From: Capillidium heterosporum
Lineage: Eukaryota; Entomophthoromycota; Entomophthoromycetes; Entomophthorales; Capillidiaceae
DNA length: 64,000 bases
Assembly: GCA_016630905.1 (NCBI GenBank)
Contig: WBMQ01000010.1
Coordinates: 1 to 64,000, forward strand
Reading direction: 5' to 3'
The translations under genes and the position numbers were made by a program. Below are positions 47,634 through 58,156 of this stretch, piece by piece (position 1 is the stretch's first letter; each line of letters starts with the position of its first letter). The notes under the pieces are model-generated. The model did no database searches, was not told the origin of the DNA, and saw only the letters and a program-made list of their open reading frames with translations.

Positions 47634-47776
47634 CACAAAGCCACTTTCCACCAATTCATCAAAATGTTCATCAAAACACCTCAATCGCTTCTAAAGCATT
47701 GCAATTCAACCCACAACCTTAAAACATAAATTGAGCACCGTTATAGACCTTCACCAACTCATTAATAAACCTTACA

Positions 47777-47960
47777 ATCCTCTCAAGCCTATTGGCTAAG
47801 ATCAAGTGTAGTATCTGTTCTTTTCAGTTTAATAACTGGAACGAGGCTTCGGCCTCTTTGTTATTAACTCAATCTTTGGAACTGGAGTTGGAGCTCTTGG
47901 CTTGCCTACCTCCAATTCATGGATGTCCCTGCTATTGCACATACCGGCAGGTGACGTCCA
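47777..47960 (+). ncRNA. U2 spliceosomal snRNA, copy B
   Basis: Identical to the copy at 24809-24992 as far as I can compare, including the branch-site recognition segment, the AATCTTTGG Sm site and the final TATTGCA stem-loop. Flanking sequence on its 3' side shows the few differences between the two repeat units. Confidence 0.95.
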
Positions 47961-48121
47961 CGAATCTAACTCTATCTTTTATATAAACATTCAAATATAA
48001 ACCACTATTGTAATGGGATATCTTTATGATATTGATATTTTCAATCCTATTATTGTACATGTAACTTGATAGCTGCTGTATTTCACTTTTAGATTGAACT
48101 GAATGCCTTTATCTGGGTTAA

Positions 48122-50589
48122 TTTACCTGTAGTATCGGATTAAAAACCTTTACCATTTATAACCATGATGAGTATTCAATTTGGTACGAAACTTTGCTGT
48201 AAGGTACTAGTATTGATATTCAAATTCACCTGGATTACTAAAAGTAAACTGGTTTTGTTTGAATACCCAATGTTGGGTTAAACTCAGTTACTCAAAGAAC
48301 CCTGCATTTTGGAGACAACCCCTTTAGGTTGCGATATGTTATAAAACTAATAGTATATCATTAGCAAATTTCTATCATTGACTTCAAATTTTAGTTAGGT
48401 TGGTTAGCTATATCCAATTTGTTGTTTTTCATATCCCAAGTAGATGCTGTTGAACCTAGTACTTCCAATATATTAGTATATCCAAATAGACCACATAGGT
48501 ATTAAGAAAATTACTTGCTGGTATAAAGCTAATCTACTTTTCGAAAGTACTATGAGCAGTCGATTTAATTTCATTGCTTACAAATGATCTCCAGCCTTAG
48601 TACCAAAAACTTTAACTTTGGACATATACATTATTACATGAGAGCTTAATAATAAGGTCAAGTTTAAAAAGTATAAAAGTAGTGATAGCCTTCCTAGAGG
48701 AATCCAATACGACAGCTAAGGAAGCAGTAAGGTACAAGTAAATACAAGCAACAATTCAGCAAGGCTTGGAATCAGCTATGATTTGATAGATTAGGCAACC
48801 ACTTTTATCTATTCATTTAAAGGATATGTATTAGTTTTATTTGAAAAAGAACCTATGCAGAAAAATTAATTTTAGATACTCACTACCTAGTTGTTAGGAA
48901 GGGTGGCACTTTACAACATTCGCTATACTTCCAAACACATCCATTCCTTCACTATAAGAGGATTGGTAAATTGTAGTTTATTTACACTTTCAACTTCTAC
49001 TTTCCTACTATTAACCTAGGTCCTGGTAAACTGAAATCAATCGTTAGCCTATTACTACCAATTTTGATATTAAATGTAGTTCTACTAACATCGATGCTAA
49101 TTGCTTTAATTTAAAATTATCTATAAATTTAAAATATTAAAATTGAGGTGGCAGTTGTAGTAGACCTATACTGTATGGTACTTATCGTTGATGCCTTAAA
49201 AAACCATATACTATTCAGTAGGTCAATTTTAACAATATTAGATAAGCCTCCCAGCCTATTTACACATATAAGTACTATTTAAACTATTGTAAAGCATTGT
49301 ATATGTACCTCTTGATTCCAAATTATATCGGCTTAAAACTAGTTAAAATGGTAACCTGTGCTAACTGAGAAAACTAATAACGATATGTAGTACGAGAATG
49401 GGATATATTTTTAGAATGGTGCCATTTTAGCCTAGACCTACTACCGTATAAACTTTGAGCCAACATTTTAAAAACTCTACACAATTAAATTTAGTTCACC
49501 CTATTGAACCTAAGCTTTAGAGAAAATGCAATTTAGGCCTGTGTACCTACCGATAAGACAATTAAAGTTTTTGTAATACAGTAGTATTGCCACCTTGCTT
49601 TTCTACGAATATGCTATGGAGATTGGATTTAGAATTAAGATTGTATTTTATATCTTAAAGGAAGCCAACCTTTTAAAACTACTTGCTAAATGCTATAAGG
49701 TTGCAAAAAGCGCTATTTAAACCAAATAAATATAGACGATTTTCTAAACTATTGTAGTAAGCCAATATAAACCATTTAAAGCACTTCTAATAAAATATTT
49801 TAGGTTGATTTGGACTTGCCTTTAGTTTTGCAATACTACCTTTACTAGTAAAAAATTTAGTTTTTGAGCCTACCTCCAATCTTGGAAATCAACTATAGAT
49901 ACATGTCCTTCATAATATTTAGATGATAGCATTAATTTATTTTTTGCATAAAGATGAGAATAAACCCATTTAACAAACTACCTTCATGGCCATGAAGCCC
50001 GTATATAAATTTAATCTACTGAAAATTAACTCGGTACCATAAAAGTATAAAACTATTACAAATTCATCTTTATCTCATAGAACAAATCGCTATACTTTTG
50101 TATCTATTCTTCATATTAATTTCGGTTATCGAGATAGCTAGCTATTGGAAATTATACTACAGCAACTGGCAAACAATGTTCAATTTTTACAAACTTTTTG
50201 AAATATAAGAATAAGCAATCTACCATCTATGAAACTAAACTTTATGATAACACTAGTGAACTACTACCTTTACCTTTTATATTCTAAAGTTGACTTGAGT
50301 TAGAAAAGGTATCAGTACCAACTTTATCTTGGAGCTTACTGTGGTGTAGTTCTAAAACCATTGTCCACATCCCTAAACTGAATAATTTTTGGATTGTGAA
50401 GCTAAAGTGTATCCAAAAGTGTGGATGATGCTATCAAAAATTGTAGAGTAAATGGCACTAGTGGTTAAGGATTTTGGATCGAATAATGGGCTATTTCGTT
50501 TAAAGATAGTATATTATATAGTATAGTTTAAATTGAAGAGCACTGTACATAAATAGAAAAACTAATAAAATAGTTCTCGCCAACTTTAT
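48122..50589. other. gene-poor AT-rich stretch
   Basis: About 2.5 kb with no ORF or RNA gene I can support. Very AT-rich, with no obvious repeat structure. Confidence 0.45.
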
Positions 50590-50880
50590 TCATATGTGAA
50601 TGGAAGGCAAAGGATCAGATCCCACTTGGTTTCTAAGGCGGCTTAGGATAGCTTTAATTAGGGATTCTTTCTTGCTCTCAATGGCACTGGATTGGAATTG
50701 GGGTTTAAACCTGCTTGAGCTGGAACTGATGAATTCTTGGGAAGGTAGTTTAGAGCCATCGCTTGTTGGATTGAGATTGAGATGAGTGGATTGATAATGG
50801 CTGGTTTGAATGGCGTATTTCAGGCAAGAGCACTGTTTACTAGAGCTAGGACTAGAAGGAAATGTTAAGGAATTTACCAT
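50590..50880 (-). CDS. small serine-rich protein of unknown function
   Basis: 96 residues, intronless. The first 70 residues are rich in Ser, Pro, Gln and Asn (for example FISSSSSRFKPQFQSS), probably disordered; the end forms a short basic helix (KKESLIKAILSRLRNQ). No signal peptide, no membrane segment, no family recognised. A TATATAAAAG element 60 nt upstream on the same strand supports transcription. Chance ORF is possible. Confidence 0.45.
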   Translation of the reverse strand: MVNSLTFPSSPSSSKQCSCLKYAIQTSHYQSTHLNLNPTSDGSKLPSQEFISSSSSRFKPQFQSSAIESKKESLIKAILSRLRNQVGSDPLPSIHI

Positions 50881-50935
50881 CTGGTTTGTTTGAATTGCTG
50901 AAATTTGAGATAGTTATTAAGTTGCAGAAATAAGA

Positions 50936-50950
50936 ACTTTTATATACCTT
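50936..50950 (-). promoter_or_regulatory. TATA element of the serine-rich ORF
   Basis: Minus strand reads AAAGGTATATAAAAGTTC, about 60 nt before the ATG. Confidence 0.45.
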
Positions 50951-52217
50951 TTTGATGAAAGGACTTAGGTTAAACTAGGGCCAGTAGTACATATAGTTTA
51001 CTACTCATCAGATACTGCAGAAATATGAATACTACTTTGGTATATTATTTACATAATAACCAACTTTTGTTTATTCAAGGTAACCATGTCGAATTGGAAA
51101 TACGAGGTTAATAAGTTAATGAAACTTGTATTCTATGCCTTTATCAATGTCGTATAGTATTATAGTTTGGAATCTTTTATAAAATGACACATCATATTGG
51201 AATTCATTATGAACTATCTTTGTAGATTCGCTTTATGAAATTAAATTATTTTACACAATTAGAAGCTACACTGCAGGCCCATCTGGTTCAGCTAATCTAT
51301 AATAAGAATCAAAGTAGTTGAAGTTTAGTATATCTCCAAATATATATCATAGCAACATTGAAAATATTACAATAGCTATTTATAAAATGGTAGTGCTAAA
51401 ACTTGTAGGACTGAAAAGTAAAGGATATCAGATCAATCCTATTTAAACTAATTGTCATTATCTTGGTTGGATGTAACTCCTAGTATAATCGACCTACATA
51501 TCAAAAAGCTAGATCAAATTTTAGAGTAAAGGTATTTAAGCCTTCACTTACAGCAAAAGCGTACAGGTACTGATACCTAAATCTCAAGTGTAAGTGCTGT
51601 TGAAATGGAGCTTTCGAGATCAAGGATCTATTAAATGCTGCTGTTGAGAGGTTTAGCAAGTAGGCCAAGAGTTTTTATAGAACGATATTAGACTGGAGTT
51701 GAAGGTAAGGATTTCAATGAGAAAACTAGAGAACTCGAATATGGACAAACATAGCTTTATGATTCATATTTCGTTTGAGAGATTTAACTACTATCTAGGT
51801 AAATTCATTTATTTGGTATCCTTTATAAGAAACAGCTTACTTGTAAATATGCTAAATATTTCTCTATAAAAGGCAAAGAGACTCGTTCTTGCCATTTGAG
51901 AATTTCCATCCAGCATCATCATAAACTTTGAAAACTTTCCAAATTTTCATATCTTGCTTAACTCCAAGAAAAACACCTCAATAACCTGAACTAGAATACC
52001 GAAAATGTCGCTGAGCAAAGATAAAAACAAAACCAACTTCATTGGTACACAAATAAGCATAAAAAACGATACTCATATCTAGTAGATGAAATAGATCCCG
52101 ATATACTTCAGCATTCTTGGTCCAAACTTTTAGTGGGATTTCTAAACAAAGTAGGATGATAAAGTTAACTTTCTTTAACTTAAATTGCAATAGTTGAACC
52201 TACATGAAACGAGTAAG
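50951..52217. other. intergenic; possible decayed fragment
   Basis: AT-rich. Between 51590 and 51800 the plus strand has short protein-like fragments (LNAAVERFSK, SFMIHISFERFNYYLG) with stops, possibly a relic of the F-box/LRR-like family. Nothing intact. Confidence 0.3.
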
Positions 52218-53184
52218 ATGTTAGAAACAGAACTGGTTGTAGTCCCTATCCAAACTTATAATCAAATAAACGAACATATAGAAGATTTACTTGAAGGATT
52301 TCGGGTAAATGATGTTTGAATGCCAATACTAAATATGTGTAGGAACTGACCGAGCTTAAAGAACTGGAAGCAAAGATAAGTCGAGCTGAAATGAAAGAAA
52401 AGGATAAAGATAAAAGTAATTATTTAAATATTAATGTAAAATACTTAATTTACTTTAGATGAAGTTCAAATAAAAGCAACCGCTTCCGAAGTATACTAAA
52501 TATATGGTTTTATTTAACTAACACTTCAATAAAGATGGAGGACCGAATAAACCACTTTGTTCAACACAAGCGTGCCAAAATAGATGAGAGCAATCGTGAG
52601 GAATTTTTAGACAGGAGCAAGGTATACCTCGACGAAAAAGGTACTCTATCTTTTAAACTCAACTAAACTATGTAGGTTTTGAGATAACTTGTGCGCGAAC
52701 TGACGCTGCTGAGATCAATAGGAAGTTACAGATGCGCTTGGACGTTGTCTACAATCCGACCGGTCCTACCGATTCCAGCTCTACTAATCCAAATGACGGC
52801 CTTACCCTTGCCACCGAGAAAGTGAACAAGTACCCTATGGCTATTGAGCGACTCGCCAACTTGGAGACTCACCTTAATATTGTCTACGGTATAATTTTAC
52901 AATCGGGAAGAGTATCTAACTAATTGATAAAGGCTCCAGTTCCAAAACCAAGAGCTTTACCATTAACCAACGGATCCAAGCCATTGAGTTGAAGATGCTG
53001 CAGCTGGAGCGCACGTTACCTACCTGGGCCGCCCTCAACTTCAATCAACCCAACCGTTCGGTATTTTGAAATAGTAGTTTTTATATTTACTTTATCTCAA
53101 TAGTTCCCGCCCCCACCCCCACCCACTTATCCTTCGGTCCATTCATCTGGTAAGGTACAGTTGAATGAAAATCCCAACCCTTGA
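52218..53184 (+). CDS. MBIP: MBIP homologue (MAP3K12-binding inhibitory protein / ATAC complex subunit)
   Basis: Seven exons: 52218-52304, 52343-52415, 52459-52490, 52535-52640, 52676-52888, 52933-53060, 53104-53184 (720 nt, 239 residues). The conserved MBIP core is visible: DRINHFVQHKRAKIDESNRE (human has DRIAAFIQRKREEINENN), then ITCARTDAAE (human SCARTDA), AIERLANLETHLNI (human VEERLQNIEAHLRL) and INQRIQAIELKMLQLE. The N-terminus is a coiled coil, and the C-terminus has a Pro run. In animals MBIP is a subunit of the ATAC histone acetyltransferase complex and binds the kinase DLK. I know of no budding-yeast counterpart. Introns are 35-44 nt; frame is intact. Confidence 0.8.
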
Positions 53185-53722
53185 GGTAAATACGGTTTGG
53201 TATCTGCTTTAAGTTTTTGATGGTGGCTTCCTTTATATCTAGGAGATTTTAGCCGATCAATATCTACCATTAGAGTATAAGCGTATAGAGAGTTGGCTAC
53301 AAACACTATAGTAAATTTGAAGTTTTAGAATAGCGTTCCTTTGTCATCAATAGAATATATTTTTATGCTGTAAACATTTATAAACATTACATATCGGTGG
53401 TTATGAAATAAGTACGCCTTTAGTTGTAGAAATGAGCAATCGTATTTCAGAGCGCTATTAAATTATGATGAAAAAAGTAAAATCTAAGCTTAGGACAAAG
53501 ATAGTTGACTAGTAGCAACATAAAAATTCTCCAAAGTTATAAATCACTACTATAAGAAGTAAAAAGTTTAAAATAGGATATCTAAATTGATAAAGTTAAA
53601 CATATGCTTTAACTCAAAACTTAACTTAAACAATAACTAAATAGTCTTCAAATAAGAGTCTAATGAACAATAATCGGTATAAAGTTACAAAAATATAAAG
53701 CTTCGTTTAGTACCATTTAACT
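53185..53722. other. intergenic between convergent genes
   Basis: AT-rich; nothing recognised. Confidence 0.45.
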
Positions 53723-54191
53723 CTAGTTCTCATTTTCCAAAAAGTATTCCGGCTTGGAATTTTTCCATACCCTTTCGGTACGGTGGCTGACATAGGGAGT
53801 TAACTATTTGTGTAAAATAAAGATAATAGGGTTAGGATACATTTTAAAAATAGTAGTGTCAAAAAGACATACCTTGAAATCTTTGAGGTCGGGTACTACA
53901 TAGTGTCTAAGTTTGTTGAGCTTGATAAAGTATTGGGCTAAGTATTAGAAAAATAACAGTTAGTTGTTATTTTTAAAGAAAAATATAATAGTAAAATATA
54001 TTTACCATGTTTGGAATGTTGACCTTGAGCACCTACTCCCGTTCCTATAGGTTTAAAAAAGTAAAGAAAAAGATGTTAGTAACCTACAGCTATAAAAATT
54101 AAAATATACCTTTATAGTAGTTGTGACCACGTTTACGGATCATAGGTTCCCTTAAAGCACCTCGGAATATGGCTTTCGTTACCCCAAACAT
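53723..54191 (-). CDS. MRPL41: mitochondrial large-subunit ribosomal protein mL41
   Basis: Exons 54110-54191, 54006-54044, 53873-53937, 53723-53803 (267 nt, 88 residues). The conserved part reads KGTGVGAQGQHSKHAQYFI, then LRHYVVPDLKDFKLTPYVS, matching the mL41 core (human FVVPDLTGFKLKPYVS; yeast Mrpl27 TYVTPDMVNFELKPYV). The first 20 residues are basic with hydroxylated and hydrophobic residues, fitting a mitochondrial presequence. The protein stops soon after the core, so it lacks the C-terminal extension of animal and yeast homologues. Introns are 64-67 nt. Confidence 0.85.
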
Positions 54192-54900
54192 AGTTGATAT
54201 TCTCTTATAAAAGTTGGAATTGAAAGTTGTCTATTTAGCTTCTAAAAAAGTTGCCAAACTTTTTCTTTCAAGCTTTGGACTCAATTCAGCTTTTAGAAAT
54301 TTGGAGTTTCTATTGGCGGATAATCCAATTCAAAACCAACAAACCTTCAAAGTTGAATTATGCCAATTCAAAGGCTTATATTTTCCGAAGCACAAGTTTT
54401 GCAATTAAATGTAACAACAAATTGGCTCGATTTATTATCAATTGTTCGCATATCTAGTTGTTAAAGATTAAAATCTGTCCTTCAAAAGATATTATAAGGC
54501 TAAATAGGGTTCATGCATACATATATACAATCTTTTTTAGGCTAGAGATATTTATTTCAACATTTCAATGTATCTAGATATATATCCCAACTCTGATAAA
54601 CTTTGATGGCTAAGAGGTTTTACTTTGGGACAAGCATATGGACAAATGAATTAAATTTTAGTTCAACAGAATAGCTTTACAAAATATATCATAGCTCAAG
54701 CAAGCTAATGCATCAATATATATAAATTGAGAAACAATAATCACATTATAAATACATGAAAATTCAAATGGAAATATTAATAGAAAGATGGCCCTATTAT
54801 AAGTAAATGAAACACAACAGTAGATGAAACTTTTATCGTATTTATAAATAAAACTATTACTTGCTTGTGTTTAGTTAGCACTGGCAACTTTAATGCCAAT
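54192..54900. other. intergenic, nothing recognised
   Basis: AT-rich; ORFs at 54214-54457 are featureless. Confidence 0.45.
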
Positions 54901-55863
54901 TTACTGAGCGGGAACGGCTTCAGCCTGAGGGGCCTGAGCCTGGGGGACGGGTTCCTCAGGGCGTCTGAAATCTTCAGAAATGGGCTCGGAGGGGATGGAC
55001 TCCTCCTTAGGCTCGAGGATGGTAACGGTATCGGGGAGGGAACGCTTGGGTCCGGCCTTACCAGTGGGGTCGATGTCCAACATAATCTTTACTTTGAGAC
55101 CGAGGACACCCTGACGCATAAGGACGTGACGAACAGCCTGGTCAATGAAGTCCTTGGCGGGCTGACCACTGTGGATCATGAAACCATCAGCGAACTTCAT
55201 GGACTTGGCACGGGCAGCACGCAACTTACCGGAAACGACAACTTCGCAACCCTTGGCACCAGATTCCATAATGTAGCGGAGGACACCGTGGCAAGCACGA
55301 CGGACAGCCAAACCGTTCAACAATTTGAAACGTAAGGACTCGCACTGGGCAACGGCGCAGAGACCGGGGCTGGCGATACGCTCGATGTAGAGCTCGACGG
55401 CATCCTTGGGGAAGTTGAAACGCTTCTGAACCAAGCTGGTCAACTCGCGGATACGACGACCCTTCTCACCCAAAACCTTCTGGGGCTGGCTGACACGCAA
55501 GATAATCTCGGTACGGGCGGGGGTGACACGTACTTCGACACCGGCGTAGTTCTCGGCAGCGAGCTCACGGGTGAAGAACTCGTTCAACTCGGCGTAGAAG
55601 ACACCATCAGCGACAAACTATATATAAATTAGCAACATGTTGCAATGGTCGAATTGAATAATTCAAATACTAATATCAGATAGAATATCGTTCATAAAGC
55701 CGAAACTTTCAAACAAGAGGTGTCAGAAAAACATAGGTAACAACCATTCATCAGAATGAAAATATATGCATCCATCGCAAAAAATGAAGGAATGTATAAA
55801 TTTACAACAAATTGGATCTTGAATTATATTTACCTTACGTTTCTTAGAGATCTGAGTAGCCAT
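54901..55863 (-). CDS. RPS3: 40S ribosomal protein uS3
   Basis: Exons 55834-55863 and 54901-55617 (747 nt, 248 residues). Starts [10 protein letters not shown], then [51 protein letters not shown] (the KH-domain GxxG), [20 protein letters not shown] and [20 protein letters not shown]. The mRNA-entry protein of the 40S subunit, also a DNA-repair-associated nuclease. The Glu/Pro/Gln-rich tail varies between species. C- and G-ending codons dominate, as expected for high expression. The 216-nt intron after codon 10 is several times longer than others here, as is common for ribosomal protein genes. Confidence 0.97.
55676..55753 (-). ncRNA. possible C/D-box snoRNA in the RPS3 intron
   Basis: Within the intron, minus strand, a TGATGA box (55753-55748) and a CTGA box (55679-55676) lie 78 nt apart, with an internal CTGA near position 23 that could be a D' box. 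Size and order fit a C/D snoRNA, and RPS3 introns host a snoRNA in vertebrates. No convincing terminal stem or rRNA complement is seen, so this is weak. Confidence 0.25.
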
Positions 55864-58090
55864 TTTAAAAGACAAGAGAGTTAGCTAGTTAGCAGATTTT
55901 TAAAATTTTTATGATTATGCCAGCTCGGTGGAATTGGCAATTCAATGTTTCCATCTCGTTGGCTTGAATACAAATTTGGATTCTCCAACTTCAAAATCCA
56001 AACTTCGATTCAAATTATGGATCTCCATCAAGTAAAATTCTTTGCTAGTTTGCAATTAAAACTATCGATAGGTCACTATAAGATATCTATGAGTTACAGG
56101 AGCTTTGTAAAGCTACCTATGAGAGAAGTTAATGAACCAATTTACGCTGCTAAGTTTCTAATCAGTAGGTTGTTGAATGCATCTTGAGAAAGTAACTTTC
56201 AATTTCAAAATGGTAGTCAAACAGCACTTCCATCCCAATCCGTAACTTAGGATATTGTTATCTAAAGTAGCTTATAATCCCTTCTTAGCCTTTTGTATAT
56301 AAACCAACTTTGAAATATACATAAGCTCAAGAGAAGCAGCTTTCTCCATCGATTGCTAGATATTTCTAGCTTTAAGGACTTGCATAAACATTTCAATACT
56401 TCAAATTGATGAGATTGTGATGGTTGACTGGAGCTATGATTACTTGAGAACTTAATAGGTAAGACTAGCTATATAATAGTGCCGTTAGTAGGATGTAGTG
56501 TTCGAATGATAGGAGCTTCTACTAAGTATTTCATATAAGTTGTTAAAATTTTGTAGATCGCTGTATATACTAAATGGAATTCTTGAATGATGATAGTAAA
56601 GTTGCTTCACCTTCTGTAGAAAAATATTTAGTGCAGTGATGTTTAATCTTTTTGGCATGTGAATGCAAATATATCTACAAATTTGAATAGCGATGATTTA
56701 GTGTATGTACAGACTGGCTATCTGCTACAAATATAAGCAATATAGAAGCGGCTTTGCCTAGGCAATGGTAGAAAGCATTGAATGCAATCTTAATTATAAA
56801 GCTATAGTTCTTTAATAGTCCAAGTTCTCTAGTTTCCTTATTGAAGGAATTCTTACCTTTAATCCTAGTTGAACATCGTTTAACAAAAAAATCATCAGCA
56901 CTCTTATCAAATCTTTTAATATATACTTTCAAAAAGATTATCGATCTTATAACACTATTTAAAAAGCCCCTTACCCTTAAATTTTAGATATTGATACATG
57001 TACACTTGTGTATATAGCAAAATCCAACACTTTTATTGCAAAAGTTGGCCCATATTTTTAATTTAGTAGATTAATGGTACTAGGAATAGCATCTCATCAA
57101 GATAATGTTGGTTGTTTTTAATTCTACCAAACTGGTGATTCCACCTTTTGATTTCTTAGACTTCAATTCAATCAAATTTTCAAAGTATAATGAAGATCTG
57201 TTATAAAAAGGACTCGATAAAATAGAAATGAGATATTGAATCCTCAACCCAAACGATATTGGAACAAAATTCTGACTTTTAATAACAATTTTTTCAAAAT
57301 ATCTTGCCAAAGAAATGGTCCTTAGATATTTAATACCTTTGATTTATTTATAAAAGGAGCCTCAAATGGACCTTTAATCTACCATTTTACTACCTATACG
57401 AAACTTTATCAATCGGATGAAAGGCTCAAAAAGTCCCAGGTACTCTGAGTTCACTATTATCCAACAATACATATAAAGCTTTTATTCCAAACGAAAATGG
57501 AAATCCCGTTCACTTCTACACCCTCAGCGACTACGTAAAGCACACTCATATCTCATCTATTCTAATTGCTATTGTCAAATATTAGGATAAATATTCTAAT
57601 TCTAATATTTCACTTGCTTCATTTGTACTTTGTAATTTAGGGATCCAACTCACATATAGGTTGGGAAAATCCCGATAAGTAATCTAAGGATCGGCTGCCC
57701 CTGCTTCAGTGCAAATCCAACTAAAGGGAACAAGTGCAATGGGATATGAATATTCGAGGTATAAACTAGCTGGTGAACAGTCCCAAGTTGATGAATCCCG
57801 TGACCGTATGACCACTTATCCACTTTATTGGGATGAATGACTACTATATCCATCAACACCTATTAAACCTAGCCAATCCTAAGCGCCAGGTCATGGAACT
57901 CAAGCTATTTTAGGAAACGTCGTCTTAATGCAAAGCTATGAATTCTCTTTAGGAATTCGTATTTTGAAGGTGGATAAGTCACTTGGACAGCAGAAACAGA
58001 TTATGCCAGTAAAGCAACTGCAACTACAACAGCTGATTCGCTACCAGATGACTTGCCTTATTACTATCCCCTAGCAACCTGTTAGAAGTC
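55864..58090. other. intergenic; possible decayed coding traces
   Basis: 2.2 kb upstream of PTR2. ORFs at 56675-56932, 57080-57310 and 57650-57859 (all minus) lack recognisable domains. The part at 57480-57960 is less AT-rich and holds short protein-like plus-strand fragments (NGNPVHFYTLSDYVK; VDESRDRMTTYPLYWDE), perhaps a decayed gene. I cannot name a family. Confidence 0.3.
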
Positions 58091-58098
58091 TATATAAG
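58091..58098 (+). promoter_or_regulatory. TATA element of the peptide transporter gene
   Basis: TATATAAG, 59 nt before the start codon, followed by a pyrimidine-rich leader (CCTTCTCTACAACTTTTG). Confidence 0.45.
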
Positions 58099-58156
58099 CC
58101 AGCAAAGACTTGAAATCCTTCTCTACAACTTTTGTTATAGTATAGTTTCAATTTCA

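Larger units (their letters stand above)
47016..48121. repeat. inverted duplication, copy B
   Basis: Reverse-oriented partner of 24655-25753. Carries the same two genes in mirrored order. Beyond 48121 and below 47016 the match fades within a few dozen bases. The 21-kb interval between the copies holds unique genes. Confidence 0.92.

Noticed and set aside
47492-47700. Short ORFs covering the first exon of the repeat gene in several frames
   Set aside because: Explained by the spliced gene model with 39- and 40-nt introns.
24655-48121. Reading the inverted repeats as ends of a giant transposon
   Set aside because: Both copies carry ordinary host genes, the interval holds housekeeping genes, and no transposase or target-site duplication is visible.
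57650-57859. 69-residue minus-strand ORF upstream of PTR2
   Set aside because: Hydrophobic and His-rich but no start context or family; more likely a trace of decayed sequence.
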